From Paralithodes platypus (lineage: Eukaryota > Arthropoda > Malacostraca > Decapoda > Lithodidae), in contig CM064518.1 in assembly GCA_032716605.1 (NCBI GenBank), forward strand, positions 42,342,129-42,406,128: a DNA stretch of 64,000 bases, in the 5' to 3' direction. The notes beneath the pieces were generated by a model. It ran no database searches. It was not told the origin of the DNA and saw only the letters and a list, made by a program, of their open reading frames with translations. Positions within the stretch are counted from its first letter, which is position 1. Every line of letters begins with the position of its first letter. Positions 13,465 through 23,960 of this stretch are shown piece after piece. A program made the translations under genes and the position numbers.

Positions 13465-13749
13465 GCAGAAAACAAAGGGCCGAAGCTACAAAACGCCCAC
13501 TCTTCCCAACAGACGCCCATCTCTCATAGCACCGCCCAGCGACCAACACTCTCATTTGGCCCGGGCTCGTACGTCAAGGGGCGTGAGCCAATGTTTTTTT
13601 TTAATTATTATTATACCCACCATGTTGTAGACCAGGGTGTCAAACCAGCAATTTTGTTTGAATATGTGAATGAAAATGAGAAGGAATGCAAGATAATTAA
13701 AATAAAGTAAAAAATAAATTAATAAAACAAATCAAAAGGTGAGCATTAA
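13465..13749. other. satellite flank, no gene
   Basis: Short GC-richer stretch (13480-13580), then AT-rich DNA. No element boundaries seen. Confidence 0.5.
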
Positions 13750-13967
13750 CTATAATCTGTTTTTTCCAGCTGATCGTAAATTGAATCTCTTATTAGCTGA
13801 TGTCTCGATACTTAATGGAAATATGTGAAACTACTATGGCTGTGTGTCATATTAATACCAAGTTTTCAGAATAACCATCATCTTTCGCTACAAAATCTAC
13901 CTTATAGCCGAGTAACAAAGATAGAAACATGACAATTTAGGCTCAGCTGGAAAAAAATAGACTATAG
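13750..13967 (-). mobile_element. Family D MITE, copy D1
   Basis: About 215 bp. The terminal inverted repeats read ctataatctg..ttccagctgat on the left and ctcagctggaa..atagactatag on the right. The interior matches D2 and D3 in reverse orientation (gatgtctcgatactta, accaagttttcag, ttcgctacaaaatctacctt). Non-coding. Confidence 0.8.
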
Positions 13968-14995
13968 TGAATTACAGAAATTCAATGTGTGTAGCTCAAG
14001 CATTTTTTAAAAATAGGTAGCCCGTGTACCATATGTATGTAATGATTCCTCCTAATATTATTCAGAATTTCCTGTTCATGATCGTACAATGCATACAGTA
14101 TCAACACGACAGAGTATACACGTAAGGAAGGCTAATAACATATCCACAGATTGGTCAGGAATACCTCTTAGAACATATATATTTGCCAGGGGGCCATTCC
14201 AGGTGGACACTAGTTACTTGAGTTATCGAAAATGGGCTCAGTACTGACGCTATTCTTGACTTACAGTGTGCTTGCTTAACCCTCTCACTATCCTGTGGAC
14301 TCGGGGGTTGCCGTTTAGCATTCATTAATAGAGTTCTCTCAATCTCATAATTACCTCTCCGAAATTAGTGTTCTGCCCACAGCTCACCCAAAGACAACTG
14401 CAGAGGTTAAAGTAACTAAACTAAAGATTTCTAAACACCTCTGATGGTCACAGAGGCTTTTAAGTATCCCAGAAAGGGCGCAAATCGCGTCCTGTGCGTG
14501 AAAGAATTAATAATCCAGAAGGGTTGATCGCCTACAAAGTACAATTTTTAGCTAACTAGCCTATTCTAGGTGGAGAAGGGAGGGGGGGGGGGGGGAAGGT
14601 GCATGTAAATACCATACAAATTTGCATTTGAGTCGGCAGCGCAGAACAATACATTAATATTGAACGAGTTATTAACACGGTATTCGTTATTAGAGGGTCA
14701 TCGAATCAGCCACAAGGTAATGAATGTCTCCCTGGAATACAAATGGAGAAATGCACCTACTTGTTGATTCGTATTATGTTGTAAATAAGCAAGAGTATAA
14801 CAAGGATATCAAAATATATATATAAGTAAAATAATTGAGTACTTTGATGGTGATTTACCTTTCCAACCTTGTACAATATAGGTCTATCACCACCAATATA
14901 CCTTTCGATGGGTAGATTATTATAACACTTTACCCTTGCCATACCCATACATTTTAGATTGCAGAAATGTATTGCTTTTACACAGACAGCCGCTC
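13968..14995. other. no gene recognised
   Basis: AT-rich with a 16-base G-run near 14580-14596. Short ORFs show no domain. A weak ttaaccctctcact..gaattaa pair (14277-14508) could be a decayed family C relative. Confidence 0.45.
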
Positions 14996-15002
14996 TAAAT
15001 AA

Positions 15003-15341
15003 GGGGAGATTTGGATTTACTTGTTCATTTATCTATTTAATCTTTAAAAAAAACAAAACAAATTAATGTCTTCCCACGACCCTACATCAAGCCTAAAAGA
15101 AGTACCCTCAAGACCACCCTTCGAGATAAACTTATACATTTTTCGGTAGAAAAGTGTCCCGACCGAAGGCCAATCCTCTTTATTGTAAAATACAGGTTCG
15201 CTATCGCTGACCAGGAACATAATAACTTAAATGTCACAAGAGGGCTTTAAATCGCCAAACTAATGGAGCGAACGTCTTAAAATCTCAAAACTAATGGGAC
15301 TAAGCAAAAAGCGAGGAGGCCCAGAAAAATAACAAACCTTT
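15003..15341 (-). mobile_element. Family A MITE, copy A5
   Basis: Reverse orientation: ggggagatttggattta at one end, then cttcccacgacc, catcaagcc, ttttcggtagaaaagtgtccc, gaccgaaggcc, caggttcgctatcgctgacc, aaatcgccaaactaatggag, and a cctttcctta end. The flanking TTAA has decayed on both sides (ataa and ttat). Confidence 0.75.
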
Positions 15342-15397
15342 CCTTATAACCCAACCAGGAACTACCGACCACGAAATAGTAATCACAAGTAAAGACA

Positions 15398-15613
15398 ATG
15401 ACAACATCTCAACGTCAGGTAGACAAGATGGCGGCTACTGTAAAGAAGAAGTCAGGCCTAACTCCTCATAGATGGGTGAGCAAGTGTTATGTTTACAAAG
15501 CGGGTTCTCGGGGAATGCGAGATTGGTGCCCGTGTTTCTCGAGACCTCACACATATTACAGAGTGACTTATGAAGCGTCAGACTGTCCGCGTTTGTTGGA
15601 CTCCACGCACTAA
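15398..15613 (+). other. 71-codon ORF, unrecognised
   Basis: An open frame containing the repeat-associated word aagatggcggc (YY1-like). No conserved domain, no codon bias and no neighbouring exon signal visible. Probably chance. Confidence 0.2.
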
Positions 15614-15809
15614 CTAGAGATCGGCCAACTTCGGCCAGTTTGGAGTCACTGATGATACTAGCCTCCCTGTGCACTCAAATTAGCCTCTCTCTGCATTCAA
15701 CTTAGCCTCTCTTTGCACTCAAATATGTCCATAACCATAATAAATAATCGAGAATACTGGTGCGGTATACATTGTTTGGTTCATGGATCAAACTCTACAC
15801 CATTATATA

Positions 15810-16024
15810 TTAACCCCTTCTGTACCGGCGACGTCTTATTAATTTTATTGTAGCTATATTTAGACGACTTTGTGCAGCTTAAGAAGAATCTGTGGTGGTA
15901 AAAAGGGTTAAGAGAGATAGTAAAGGACCTTCTGATTGCTGGAGGCCCTTTTTAAACTACACAAAAACGCCTAATAGTTGCCAGAATAAGGTTAAAAAGA
16001 CGTCTCCGGTACAGAACGGGTTAA
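15810..16024 (+). mobile_element. Family C TTAA MITE, copy C1 (uninterrupted reference)
   Basis: 215 bp, with TTAACCCCTTCTGTACCGG at the left and the inverted CCGGTACAGAACGGGTTAA at the right. Interior: gacgtc, tagctatatttagacgact, ttgtgcagcttaagaagaatc, gtggtggtaaaaaggg, then ccagaataagg and gacgtc. The internal gcTTAAg is the same site that holds a family A insertion in copy C6. TTAA plus CCCTT termini fit a piggyBac-type MITE. Confidence 0.85.
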
Positions 16025-16177
16025 ACATCACCCCGTTGTTTGAGCATTATGGCACCAAAATGGCGTCCGAAGATCAAGATGGCCGCTTTCTCCCACTACA
16101 GCTCACACAGGCTCTAAGGTGCTTGGCCTTTATAATTTGTTAGGGAGCACAATTCTGGAACATGGAGGATATTTTAA

Positions 16178-16556
16178 AGGGGGTCACCGTCATTTTTTGA
16201 TCTTTCTCTCCTTTTTCTCTCTTTCCCTGGCTTGTATACATTCGGCCCCATTCAGCTAACTGGTTTAAGACGTTTATCCCCATCCAGGTGTCGATTTCTT
16301 CCTGGCTAGCGATAGCGAGCTAGCATTGCATGGAGAAATCCGGCTTCGCCGGAGAAATTTTTCTATCGAAAAATGTACAAATTTAGCTTGCTGTCAAACA
16401 AAAATATATATATGCTGGCTCGCTACCGCTCGCCAGGAAAATATTCACACCTGGATGGGGGTAAACGTTTAAAAACAGTAGGCTGAAAGGGGCCGAATGG
16501 ATACAAGCCAAAGAGAGAGGGAGAGAAAAAGAAAACAAAAAGCGAAGTGGGCTCCC
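16178..16556 (+). mobile_element. Family B foldback element, copy B2
   Basis: Bounded by TTAA 16174-16177 and 16557-16560. Same order as B1: gtcaccg, ctttctctcc, cttgtatacattcggcccc, aagacg, ccaggtgtcgattt, gcgagctagcattg, cggcttcgccgg, then the mirrored right arm ending gtgggctccc. Confidence 0.85.
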
Positions 16557-16660
16557 TTAAACACATGCACAATTTCCTACCCAAGTCCCTGGCACACTAC
16601 AATATATTAAACTTGAGGTATTAGATGTTACATGAAGGAAACTACTTATTCGGATATGTG

Positions 16661-16837
16661 GTAACCCTTTCAGTACCAGTTCCATCCTTTTAACTTTATT
16701 CTGGCTACTATAAGACGATTTGATTCAGTTTAAAAAAGGGCCTCCATCAATCAACAGACCTCGAACTATCTCTATTAACCTTTTTACTACCATAGATTCT
16801 TCTTCAGCTGAAGAAAATCGTCTAAATATAGCTAGCA

Positions 16838-16889
<52 letters not shown>

Positions 16890-16915
16890 CACGTCGCCGG
16901 TACTGAAGTGGTTAA
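16661..16915 (+). mobile_element. Family C MITE, copy C2, with internal (TA)n
   Basis: Left taaccctttcagtacc and right cgccggtactgaagtggttaa form the inverted ends. Interior agacgatttgattcag and aaaatcgtctaaatatagct are mirrored. A (TA)n tract (16841-16888) expanded next to agcaggata. Confidence 0.8.
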
Positions 16916-17440
16916 AAAGTATGCTGTGTTTGTTCAGGCTAGTGAAATTAATAAGAGGAGGAGGATATGTTTGTGAGAGGTAGCTGGATTACTCTGTGTA
17001 GGCGAGACACACGCAGAAACAGTGAGGGAAGCCAGACAAATGGAACAGGAGTTCCAGCAACTCTTTATCACTTACCTATGAGGCTTCCCCTGGGTATTAT
17101 TGCCCTGCTCGATTGGTGTATACGATCTCCCCAACTTAACACTACACACTTCTTTCCCCAATACCCACTTCTTTCCAATACACCTCCCCTACCTCCACTC
17201 CCACCCCCAAAAAATAAATATATAAATACAAAAATAAACTAATACAAACGTTTACAATATCGACTATCACTCTTTTAACTTTGGGTGAGTCTCTTGTTAC
17301 AGGCAGCTCTACCTTTAGTCTCTTTCATACACATACAACAACAATCTTCACCATGATATCTTTATAATTGAGGATGAGGTTACATGCATTCATCACCAAA
17401 ACATGTTAGTGATGTGTTTAGCAAACTGAATTTTGCTTAA

Positions 17441-17914
<474 letters not shown>

Positions 17915-18419
17915 TTAATCAAAACTATTGTTCTTACCGTGGTATTATAGCGAGGGGTGAGGGTTGGGTTCGGGTTAATTGAATGTCGTTTAAAGGTTCA
18001 TCTTTATATGTTGGTTCCATAAAAATTATGTTCAAATTAAGTATATAATTTGCATTATATTATAATCAGCAGCACAGGATGTCTCATAGTCGAAGATTTA
18101 CACAATATCTCCTTATTTACCTTAATATTTACAACGATAACACATTTTCATAATTATATTACAGTATAACTAATGTTAGGCGGATTTAATCGGCGGAGGA
18201 GATTGGGGGCAACCTTACCAATCAATTGATATATTTATTGAATATAATCGATAACATATAACTAGTTAAAGGAACCGCTTCACGGGGGTGAGATTTTCAA
18301 CTTCTAGCCAACATTAGCTGATTTTGTTGAGTTTAAGATAGTGATTTCACAATTAAGGTTGAACAAATTTCAAACTTGTTTCGTACAATGACAGCTTAGT
18401 AAAATTAGTTAACATTAAG

Positions 18420-18525
18420 AAGATAATTTTGTTTTCAAGGGATCCCCTTCTACCTCATGCTTAGCCCCATTAGTTTTGAGATTTTAAGACGTTCGCTCCA
18501 TTAGTTTGGCATTTAAGTATTTCAT
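18420..18525 (+). mobile_element. Family A MITE, internal fragment (A7)
   Basis: Contains gatccccttctacctcatg, ttagccccattagttttgag, attttaagacgttcgctcc and attagtttggcattt, without either terminus. Confidence 0.7.
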
Positions 18526-18933
18526 TACTCTGAGGCTCTGGCTATTCCAAAGCTGCATACAATGATCTTGATGTAAGTGGACTGTGGTACAATACATCGT
18601 CATCTGATTTCTTGAATATATTAACGTCCTAACCAATGCATTTCAAAAGGTGACAAAGCAGATGATATAATGCAATAAGAATGTCTTCTCCAAATATATA
18701 AATAGCTATAACACTGGCAAAGTACATGAATAAATATTAATAAATACTAAAGAAATAGAAAAAAAAAAAATACACATACAAATGTAAAAAAAAAATAACT
18801 AACTTAACGGCACATCTAGATATAAAACGCGTAACATTTCAAACTACTGGTAAATAACAAATGTGTTTTACATATATTATTTCTCGTTGGTATTCTGATT
18901 GAAGACATAATTTACACATACACATTTCCTTAA
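18526..18933. other. no feature recognised
   Basis: AT-rich DNA flanking the Academ-like element. No ORF or repeat family was identified. Confidence 0.5.
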
Positions 18934-19260
18934 GTGGATGGGCCAACCAGGGTGATTTGTACCACTTGGGGGGGCAAATGCCCACTATATTTTTTTGAAA
19001 GATCTATGTCCCTAGATAATATTTCTGCATGATAGCCCTGCAGATCAAGTAGCTTAACAGAGTTATGAGGCCCAACATTAAAAACGCCTCCCGAAATCTG
19101 TATGTTGAGAAAATTCAATATATGGTAATAAAACACAAATGGGGAGCTTAACTATAGTCTTATTCCTCATGATATATCTCATAAATAATGCACCTATGTA
19201 TCTTAAGTATAAATTAATTGTATTTTCCAATCCAAAATGGCTGCCAAATCCAAGATGGCC
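18934..19260 (+). repeat. left terminal inverted repeat of the Academ-like element
   Basis: Pairs with 23045-23382 in inverse orientation at high identity by eye. Main differences are an 11-bp shorter segment just inside the tip (ccaaccaggg versus the longer ccaggtgcccaaaattaagg of the partner) and a few point changes. The inner end carries two aNATGGCNGC words. Both TIRs read as open frames starting MFYYHILNF, but this is non-coding symmetry. Confidence 0.92.
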
Positions 19261-19813
19261 GCTTCAATCCACGATGGCCGCAAACAACTGTTGATTGTTA
19301 CGAAAACAATATCATCCCCAAATATATGTGATTAAACATTGAATATTATATTTTTAGAAGTATTCATACATTCATAAAATAAAACATCTTGAACATTTAC
19401 TCATCCAAGTTTGCCATCAGAAAAATATGGCAGCCCGTTTTATTTAACGTAAAATAAAAATGTGCAAATGTGGCGATTTAGATTTATACCTAATGTAAAT
19501 GTAAACGTACCGGGTATCAAACTTAATGAAAAAAACATGTATTTTCCACACCAAATTTATAAATTCAATCATTCCTTCACTTAAAATATTTAAATTTTTG
19601 CTCTTAACTCCAACCACCCACATTTTTTTTTTTTTTTTTTAATAAAACAATTATGTACTCTACCACAAATAGTCACAAAATCTCTGTTGCCTCAAAACTT
19701 TCAAGGTATACTATCAATAATTAAAGTCTACTAATTGAAACATATATCAAATTTCTATTAACACTATGAATACCTATTAACTGATGTTTTTTCAAAACCA
19801 TCTAACTGCAATA
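19261..19813. other. internal non-coding segment between left TIR and coding end
   Basis: AT-rich, with a 20-T run near 19621-19642 and a third atggccgc word at about 19274. Probably the 3' untranslated part of the transposon. A (cat)n run at 19825-19847 encodes the terminal Asp repeat of the protein. Confidence 0.5.
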
Positions 19814-20152
19814 TCATTCTACTTCATCATCATCATCATCATCATCATTTTCGAAGATGGGATCCAAGTCCATGTCGTCTAATGGTTGATTGCTGCATTC
19901 ACGCAGTCGACACATGTCTGTGCATTTCAGTCCATTTGCCATACAAACACAGGCAGGAGGGTGACATGAACGGGAGCACTTGCAAGCTATCAATTTCAAC
20001 ACAGCTTCAGGGGCAGGAGATCCTGTCATCCAGTCGATCCGTAGACACTGCTGTCCATCTTCAGTTTCTAATTTCCATCCGTTCCCATGAGGACTTTGAC
20101 TTTTAGGGTCAGCTTGAAGACTCCTTCTCCAAATAGCTGCTTGATAGTTTGC
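19814..20152 (-). pseudogene. C-terminal CXC (tesmin/TSO1-type) domain of the Academ-like protein
   Basis: In the same frame as the preceding nuclease fragment but separated from it by TGA at 20153-20155. The frame continues through a Trp-containing linker to DWMTGSPAPEAVLKLIACKC, then a cysteine array C-x-C-x3-C-x4-C-x-C-x6-C-x3-C-x4-C ending CSNQ. That spacing with a closing C-x-N resembles one half of the CRC/CXC DNA-binding zinc domain of tesmin, lin-54 and TSO1. It ends in an acidic tail of seven Asp residues encoded by a (cat)n repeat. Likely role: DNA binding by the transposase. Confidence 0.7.
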
Positions 20153-20770
20153 TCATTGGGAATGCTTGAACAAGCAGTCCTTGCAGGGCGGCAATTGGTG
20201 TGATTCTATTTCTCCCTTTCTTGTACAGAATAAGTTGTAGCGCAACTCGTCAATGTCAGACGTTGCTGGTTTGCTGGCATATAGCAGACAGATGAATTTT
20301 TGTAGCTTGCTGAATAGTTCTGGTGTAATTGTCCAGTTCTCCCCCAACTGAATGAAGGCATCTCTGGCATCTGCATTCTTCGTTACTATTTCCAATGCAC
20401 GCACCTTTCCTTTTCCTGCAAATGCACTCACAGAATCACATCCGGTGAATGAATGTAGTCCAATGAGTGCCTTGCACACTTCAACCCCAAGAGCAGATGC
20501 AATTTTACTTATGTCAATTAGTTTGGTACGCGTCTGGGTCCCGCACTTCTGGAACATAGGTGCATTAACGTGTTTACTAAGTGCCAAGCAGAGTACCAAG
20601 ATATCTGTATCTTCTGAGCAGATGACGATGGCTTCAAAACCTTCTTCTGCTGCATGGGCAGCATGCAACGACATGTGCCCGTCTGCTTCTTCATGGGTAC
20701 TTGATAGTGATTTCAACTTCTTCTGAACGTTCTGCTGTGATCTTCCAACATTTGTCATTGTGGGCCACAA
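20153..20770 (-). pseudogene. XPG/FEN1-like nuclease, C-terminal half (PIN-like fold)
   Basis: A 205-codon frame whose first 20-25 codons are out of register (frameshift near 20705-20720). The recognised part begins at STHEEAD. Acidic motifs follow in the order seen in FEN1/XPG/PIN nucleases: EEAD (residues 27-30), an aliphatic strand then CSEDTDILVL (51-60) with paired Asp, and FTGCDSVSAF (108-117), equivalent to the GCD(Y) metal-binding motif. Next come a helical GKVRALEI segment and a Cys-rich CKDCL end. A TGA at 20153-20155 interrupts the frame before the CXC domain; the context suggests decay from CGA. Expected activity is structure-specific DNA cleavage during transposition, which is inference. 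Confidence 0.7.
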
Positions 20771-21179
20771 ATAGCATCTTTCCTCGTAACTTCTGAGTGT
20801 AGATGGTTTTCTGCCATTCCTTCACAAGAAACTTTATCAGGCTAGTCTTGTTGTTAGTTTGTGTCAAGAATTTCCTTCACTGCCGTACAAGTTGGGGAGC
20901 ACTTATATTCTGCAGCTGAAGTCCTCGTTCTTCTCCTCTGTGTGACCTCTCGGCATTCTTGATGGAGACTTCTTTGTAAGTGTCAAAAACAACATCTATT
21001 CTGTTGCTCTCTTGTCCCTGTTGGCAAATCATCCCATGAATGGTATCAGCAATATCACCAAAGGTTGCTAAATAATTTCTAACTTTCTGGACCAGATTCA
21101 TGCCATCAATGACTACAGCTGCATGATGTGGAATTGCATCTGCATGGGCTGCAAGTTTCTGCAATTTTATTCCAAGCAC
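20697..21179 (-). pseudogene. XPG/FEN1-like nuclease, N-terminal half
   Basis: The frame opens around 21179 (GTG in this fragment; the true upstream continuation is frameshifted). It contains AAVVIDGMNLV (first metal-binding Asp) and IDVVFDTYKE followed by SIKNAERSHRG. This is the same order as the FEN1/XPG N region, where VFDG is followed by a Lys/Arg-rich helix. A TGA at 20877-20879 interrupts it where a Trp codon would fit. The frame then continues with T-Q-T-N-N-K-T-S-L and WQKTIYTQ to about 20700, where it passes into the frame of the next fragment. Confidence 0.65.
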
Positions 21180-21186
21180 AGATTTA

Positions 21187-21738
21187 GTTGTTGCCTTCAG
21201 GAGTCGCTAGAGACCATGGTAGAGGTCTGAGTGGATGTGAAAAAACTGCTTTCATATCGAGATTTCTGCTTTGGCCAATCACAACCATTCTGCCAAAGAG
21301 TGACCTATCTGTCTTCAAGATGATAGACTTACCATTAACTTGAGTCTGTTTCTTTCGACTAAGGCTTGAGAACGTTTTCAGTTTATTCTTTGCAATTGGT
21401 TCATGAAACTTCTTGAGAGGAGGATCACTTTCCAGTCTGTGTTGCTTGAAGTTAGAATATGCCTCTTCACCCTTGATATAAGCATTCATCAAATCGTCTC
21501 ATATTTCTTTGGTGGCTGCCGTTGCTGTTGAGATGCAGACTAGTTCTTCGTTTCCTTCAAATGGGCTTATCCAGTTTTCTAGTACCTCTGTGACAGCGGC
21601 TACATTCTTCTCATCTTTTTCTATGCGGGGTTTTTGCAACTCTGAATGACTCAGCATTGATCTGTTTGTGTGAGTCATTGCTCTTAGATGTCCAAGAAAG
21701 CCACTGCGATGTTCAGCAGTGAGATAAAATCTTCTCAC
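21187..21738 (-). pseudogene. linker region between transposase block and nuclease
   Basis: Two fragments in one frame, 21738-21499 and 21498-21184, separated by TGA at 21499-21501 in the context KEI-stop-DDL (consistent with CGA to TGA). The first holds RRFYLTAEHRSGFLGHLR, a block I recall following the transposase region in related invertebrate proteins. The second is Lys-rich. It ends at TAA 21184-21186, where a one-base shift restores the reading into the nuclease half. Confidence 0.65.
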
Positions 21739-22994
21739 AGCTCCAGACTTTGGCTGAATTTTGTTGTTTCTCCAGCTGTTTTGGTGTCCTTGTTAATCGT
21801 CACTTCTGTTGTCTGATCAACAGGAATCCGTCCGAAAGGATTGTTTCCCCTGAGCTGCACTGAAAATCCACCACTGCTGAAGTGTTGATATGTCTTAGGA
21901 TGATCTATTTGGAGAGTGCTCATTTGGGCGTAGTAAGCTGGAAGATATCTTGCATAATTTATTTGATCATAACTGAAGCACCATGGAATCATCTTGCGTA
22001 CAGCTACAAGGTGTAACTGCCAGTTGCCCTCCCTGGATGCCCGTATGAGGCCTAGCAAGATATCTCCTACTATGTCTAGGTATGACATCCACAATGCAGA
22101 TAAATCCCCATTGCTGTGCCGAAGGTGTTCCAGGTATTGGTTCCACATATCAGCCACCTGCACCAAGTCATCATGTTCAATCAGTTTATCAAAGGTATTC
22201 TGAAACATATTGACATGCAGCGCCTCGATCTGCACCATCAGCGCTGTGACAGTCTCCATCATATTTGGATGTTTTTCTTGCATCCAGGGAAGGAACCCTT
22301 TCCAGGCCATTCTTGCCAAGCCTTCATAGATCGCTTTGTGAACCCGCACTGCACGGTTGTACATCTTCCCATCTAATACACTGGTTATAGACCCCTGAAC
22401 AATCAGACCAGATTTTATGCAGAGGTCACGCAATCCAGCTTCCTCATATCGCTTTCCAAGAACAGCAAGTATGGTCAAAATTGTATGGAATGTGCCCAAC
22501 CTTATGACTATATGGGCATATCTCTCCTGACTTCTCCACATTATTTCAGTGGCTTTTGCATAGAGAGCCTGGTCCATTACAACAACAATATCATCCAGCT
22601 TCAACTTCTTCCTCATCAATTCTGTCTGGTTTAGTGCTTCAAAGACTGTAGACATTTCTGTTGCTGGCGCATTGATTGTAGGTAAGTAAGCTACAATGTC
22701 CGGAGATACCATCACTTTGTCTCTGGTACATATGTTGAAGCCAGTCCAGCTAGGAACAGTCTGGTTAGAAGGTTCTACTTGTCTTGTCAGGATCCAAAGC
22801 AAATTCTTGTTTTGAGCTCTGTGCAATTGTGTCAGTTGTGACTCTGTTTCAGTCTGTTGAATCTGTAGAGGTTTTGGTCCAACACGGTCTCCTGATATGT
22901 ACGATGGTAAAGGCTTGCTTTCGACTGTGAGAGATCGCTGTTTCATCTTTGGAACTGAGGGGAGCGACTCCTTTGGAAGATGTGGTCCAAACAC
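21735..22994 (-). pseudogene. Academ-like transposase core, 419-codon fragment
   Basis: The longest non-repetitive ORF in the window. Landmarks: a basic N-terminal region; LDDIVVVMDQALYAKA (residues 133-148, candidate catalytic Asp141 after a beta strand); IRLGTFHTILTILAVLGKRY (164-183); EEAGLRDLCIKSGLI (184-198); WQLHLVAVRKMIPW (325-338); YDQINYARYLPAYY (342-355); and IPVDQTTEVTINKDTKTAG (390-408). This series recurs in many anonymous invertebrate transposon proteins that I remember as preceding an XPG-like nuclease. An RNase H-like DDE fold is plausible, but I cannot assign the second Asp and the Glu with confidence. It overlaps the next fragment by 4 bases in another frame, a frameshift. 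The start lies only 50 bp from the right TIR, so an N-terminal part may be missing. Confidence 0.7.
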
Positions 22995-23044
22995 TTTGCT
23001 GTACGGCTATACCATTCACACGGTGTGTTGTTCCAGACCCTGTG

Positions 23045-23382
23045 GGCCATCTTGGATTTGGCAGCCATTTTGGATTGGAAAATACAATTAATTTATACTT
23101 AAGATACATAGGTGCATTATTTATGAGATATATCATGAGGAATAAGACTATAGTTAAGCTCCCCATTTGTGTTTTATTACCATATATTGAATTTTCTCAA
23201 CATACAGATTTCGGGAGGCGTTTTTATTGTTGGGCCTCATAACTCTGTTAAGCTACTTGATCTGCAGGGTTATCATGCAGAAATATTATCTAGGGACATA
23301 GATCTTTCAAAAACATATAGTGGGCATTTGCCCCCCCAAGTGGTACAAATCACCTTAATTTTGGGCACCTGGCCCATCCACT
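23045..23382 (-). repeat. right terminal inverted repeat of the Academ-like element
   Basis: Inverse partner of 18934-19260. It contains an additional stretch, accttaattttgggcacctgg, at 23352-23372 that is shorter in the left TIR. The transposase reads away from this end, so its promoter should lie within or next to this TIR. Confidence 0.92.
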
Positions 23383-23574
23383 GCAGTGTCATGAACAATA
23401 TCACCTGAGCTACCTTGAGTCCATACAGAGCATCGGAAGGTTAATGAATAACTTTTATATATATATTTATCAAAATATTGCGTGACCATGCTGCCATAAT
23501 GTAAAGAAAATGTGTAACTTCGTAAGCCAATATTTTTAGTGGCCTTTTATTATTCGTGGAGGCACCATAATTCA

Positions 23575-23720
23575 TCTGCTGTACTCCGTCTTCCACCTCC
23601 ACCTCCCACCACCACCTCCTCCACCACCACCATTCACTACATCTCCAGTGTTATCATTTCTTTCCAACACTACCATCCTTTGTATCACCACTTCCACCAT
23701 TTTTCACTTCCACCGTCTCC
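23575..23720. repeat. CCACCT/CACCAC-rich simple sequence
   Basis: Cac and cctccacc words, imperfect triplets. Low-complexity Pro/Thr frames only. Confidence 0.7.
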
Positions 23721-23784
23721 ATCACTACCCCTCCATTATTTTAAAATCCTCCATCAGTTTAACACTATCTGGAACAAGGCGGAT

Positions 23785-23960
23785 TGTTTTAACCCTTTCT
23801 GTTTCACTATTTTAGTTTAGAGATTTGAAGACCTTTCTCTTCATTAGTTTGGCGATTATAAGACACTTCACCCCATTAAGGTGTTGACAGTTCTGGGCGA
23901 GTGATAGTGAACCTGTAATTTAACAGAAACTGTCTGTCGGCCTAATTACTTTTATGCCGG
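23785..23960 (+). mobile_element. degenerate family A fragment (A8) beside a family C tip
   Basis: tttaaccctttctgtttcac looks like a family C left tip. It is followed by family A modules (gaagacctttctcttcattag, tttggcgattataagac, cttcaccccattaag, gtgttgac) and a gcgagtgatagtgaacctgtaattt core remnant. Confidence 0.55.

Larger units (their letters stand above)
18934..23382 (-). mobile_element. Academ-like DNA transposon with long TIRs (decayed, about 4.45 kb)
   Basis: Terminal inverted repeats of about 330 bp (18934-19260 and 23045-23382) start with gtggatgggcca and enclose a single minus-strand coding region from 22994 to 19814. The region encodes a transposase-like block, an XPG/FEN1-like nuclease and a CXC domain. 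An XPG-type nuclease joined to the transposase is the hallmark described for the Academ superfamily. I infer membership from that and from the conserved block motifs. No clean short target duplication is visible: the left flank reads ctta and the right flank tgcag. The coding region carries three frameshifts and three TGA stops, so this copy cannot be autonomous. Confidence 0.7.

Noticed and set aside
18930..19136. 68-codon ORF and its near-identical mirror at 23169-23408
   Set aside because: Both lie inside the inverted terminal repeats; identity reflects TIR symmetry, not a protein.
20352..20726. 124-codon plus-strand ORF opposite the nuclease
   Set aside because: It is a shadow of the minus-strand nuclease frame; its translation has no motifs.
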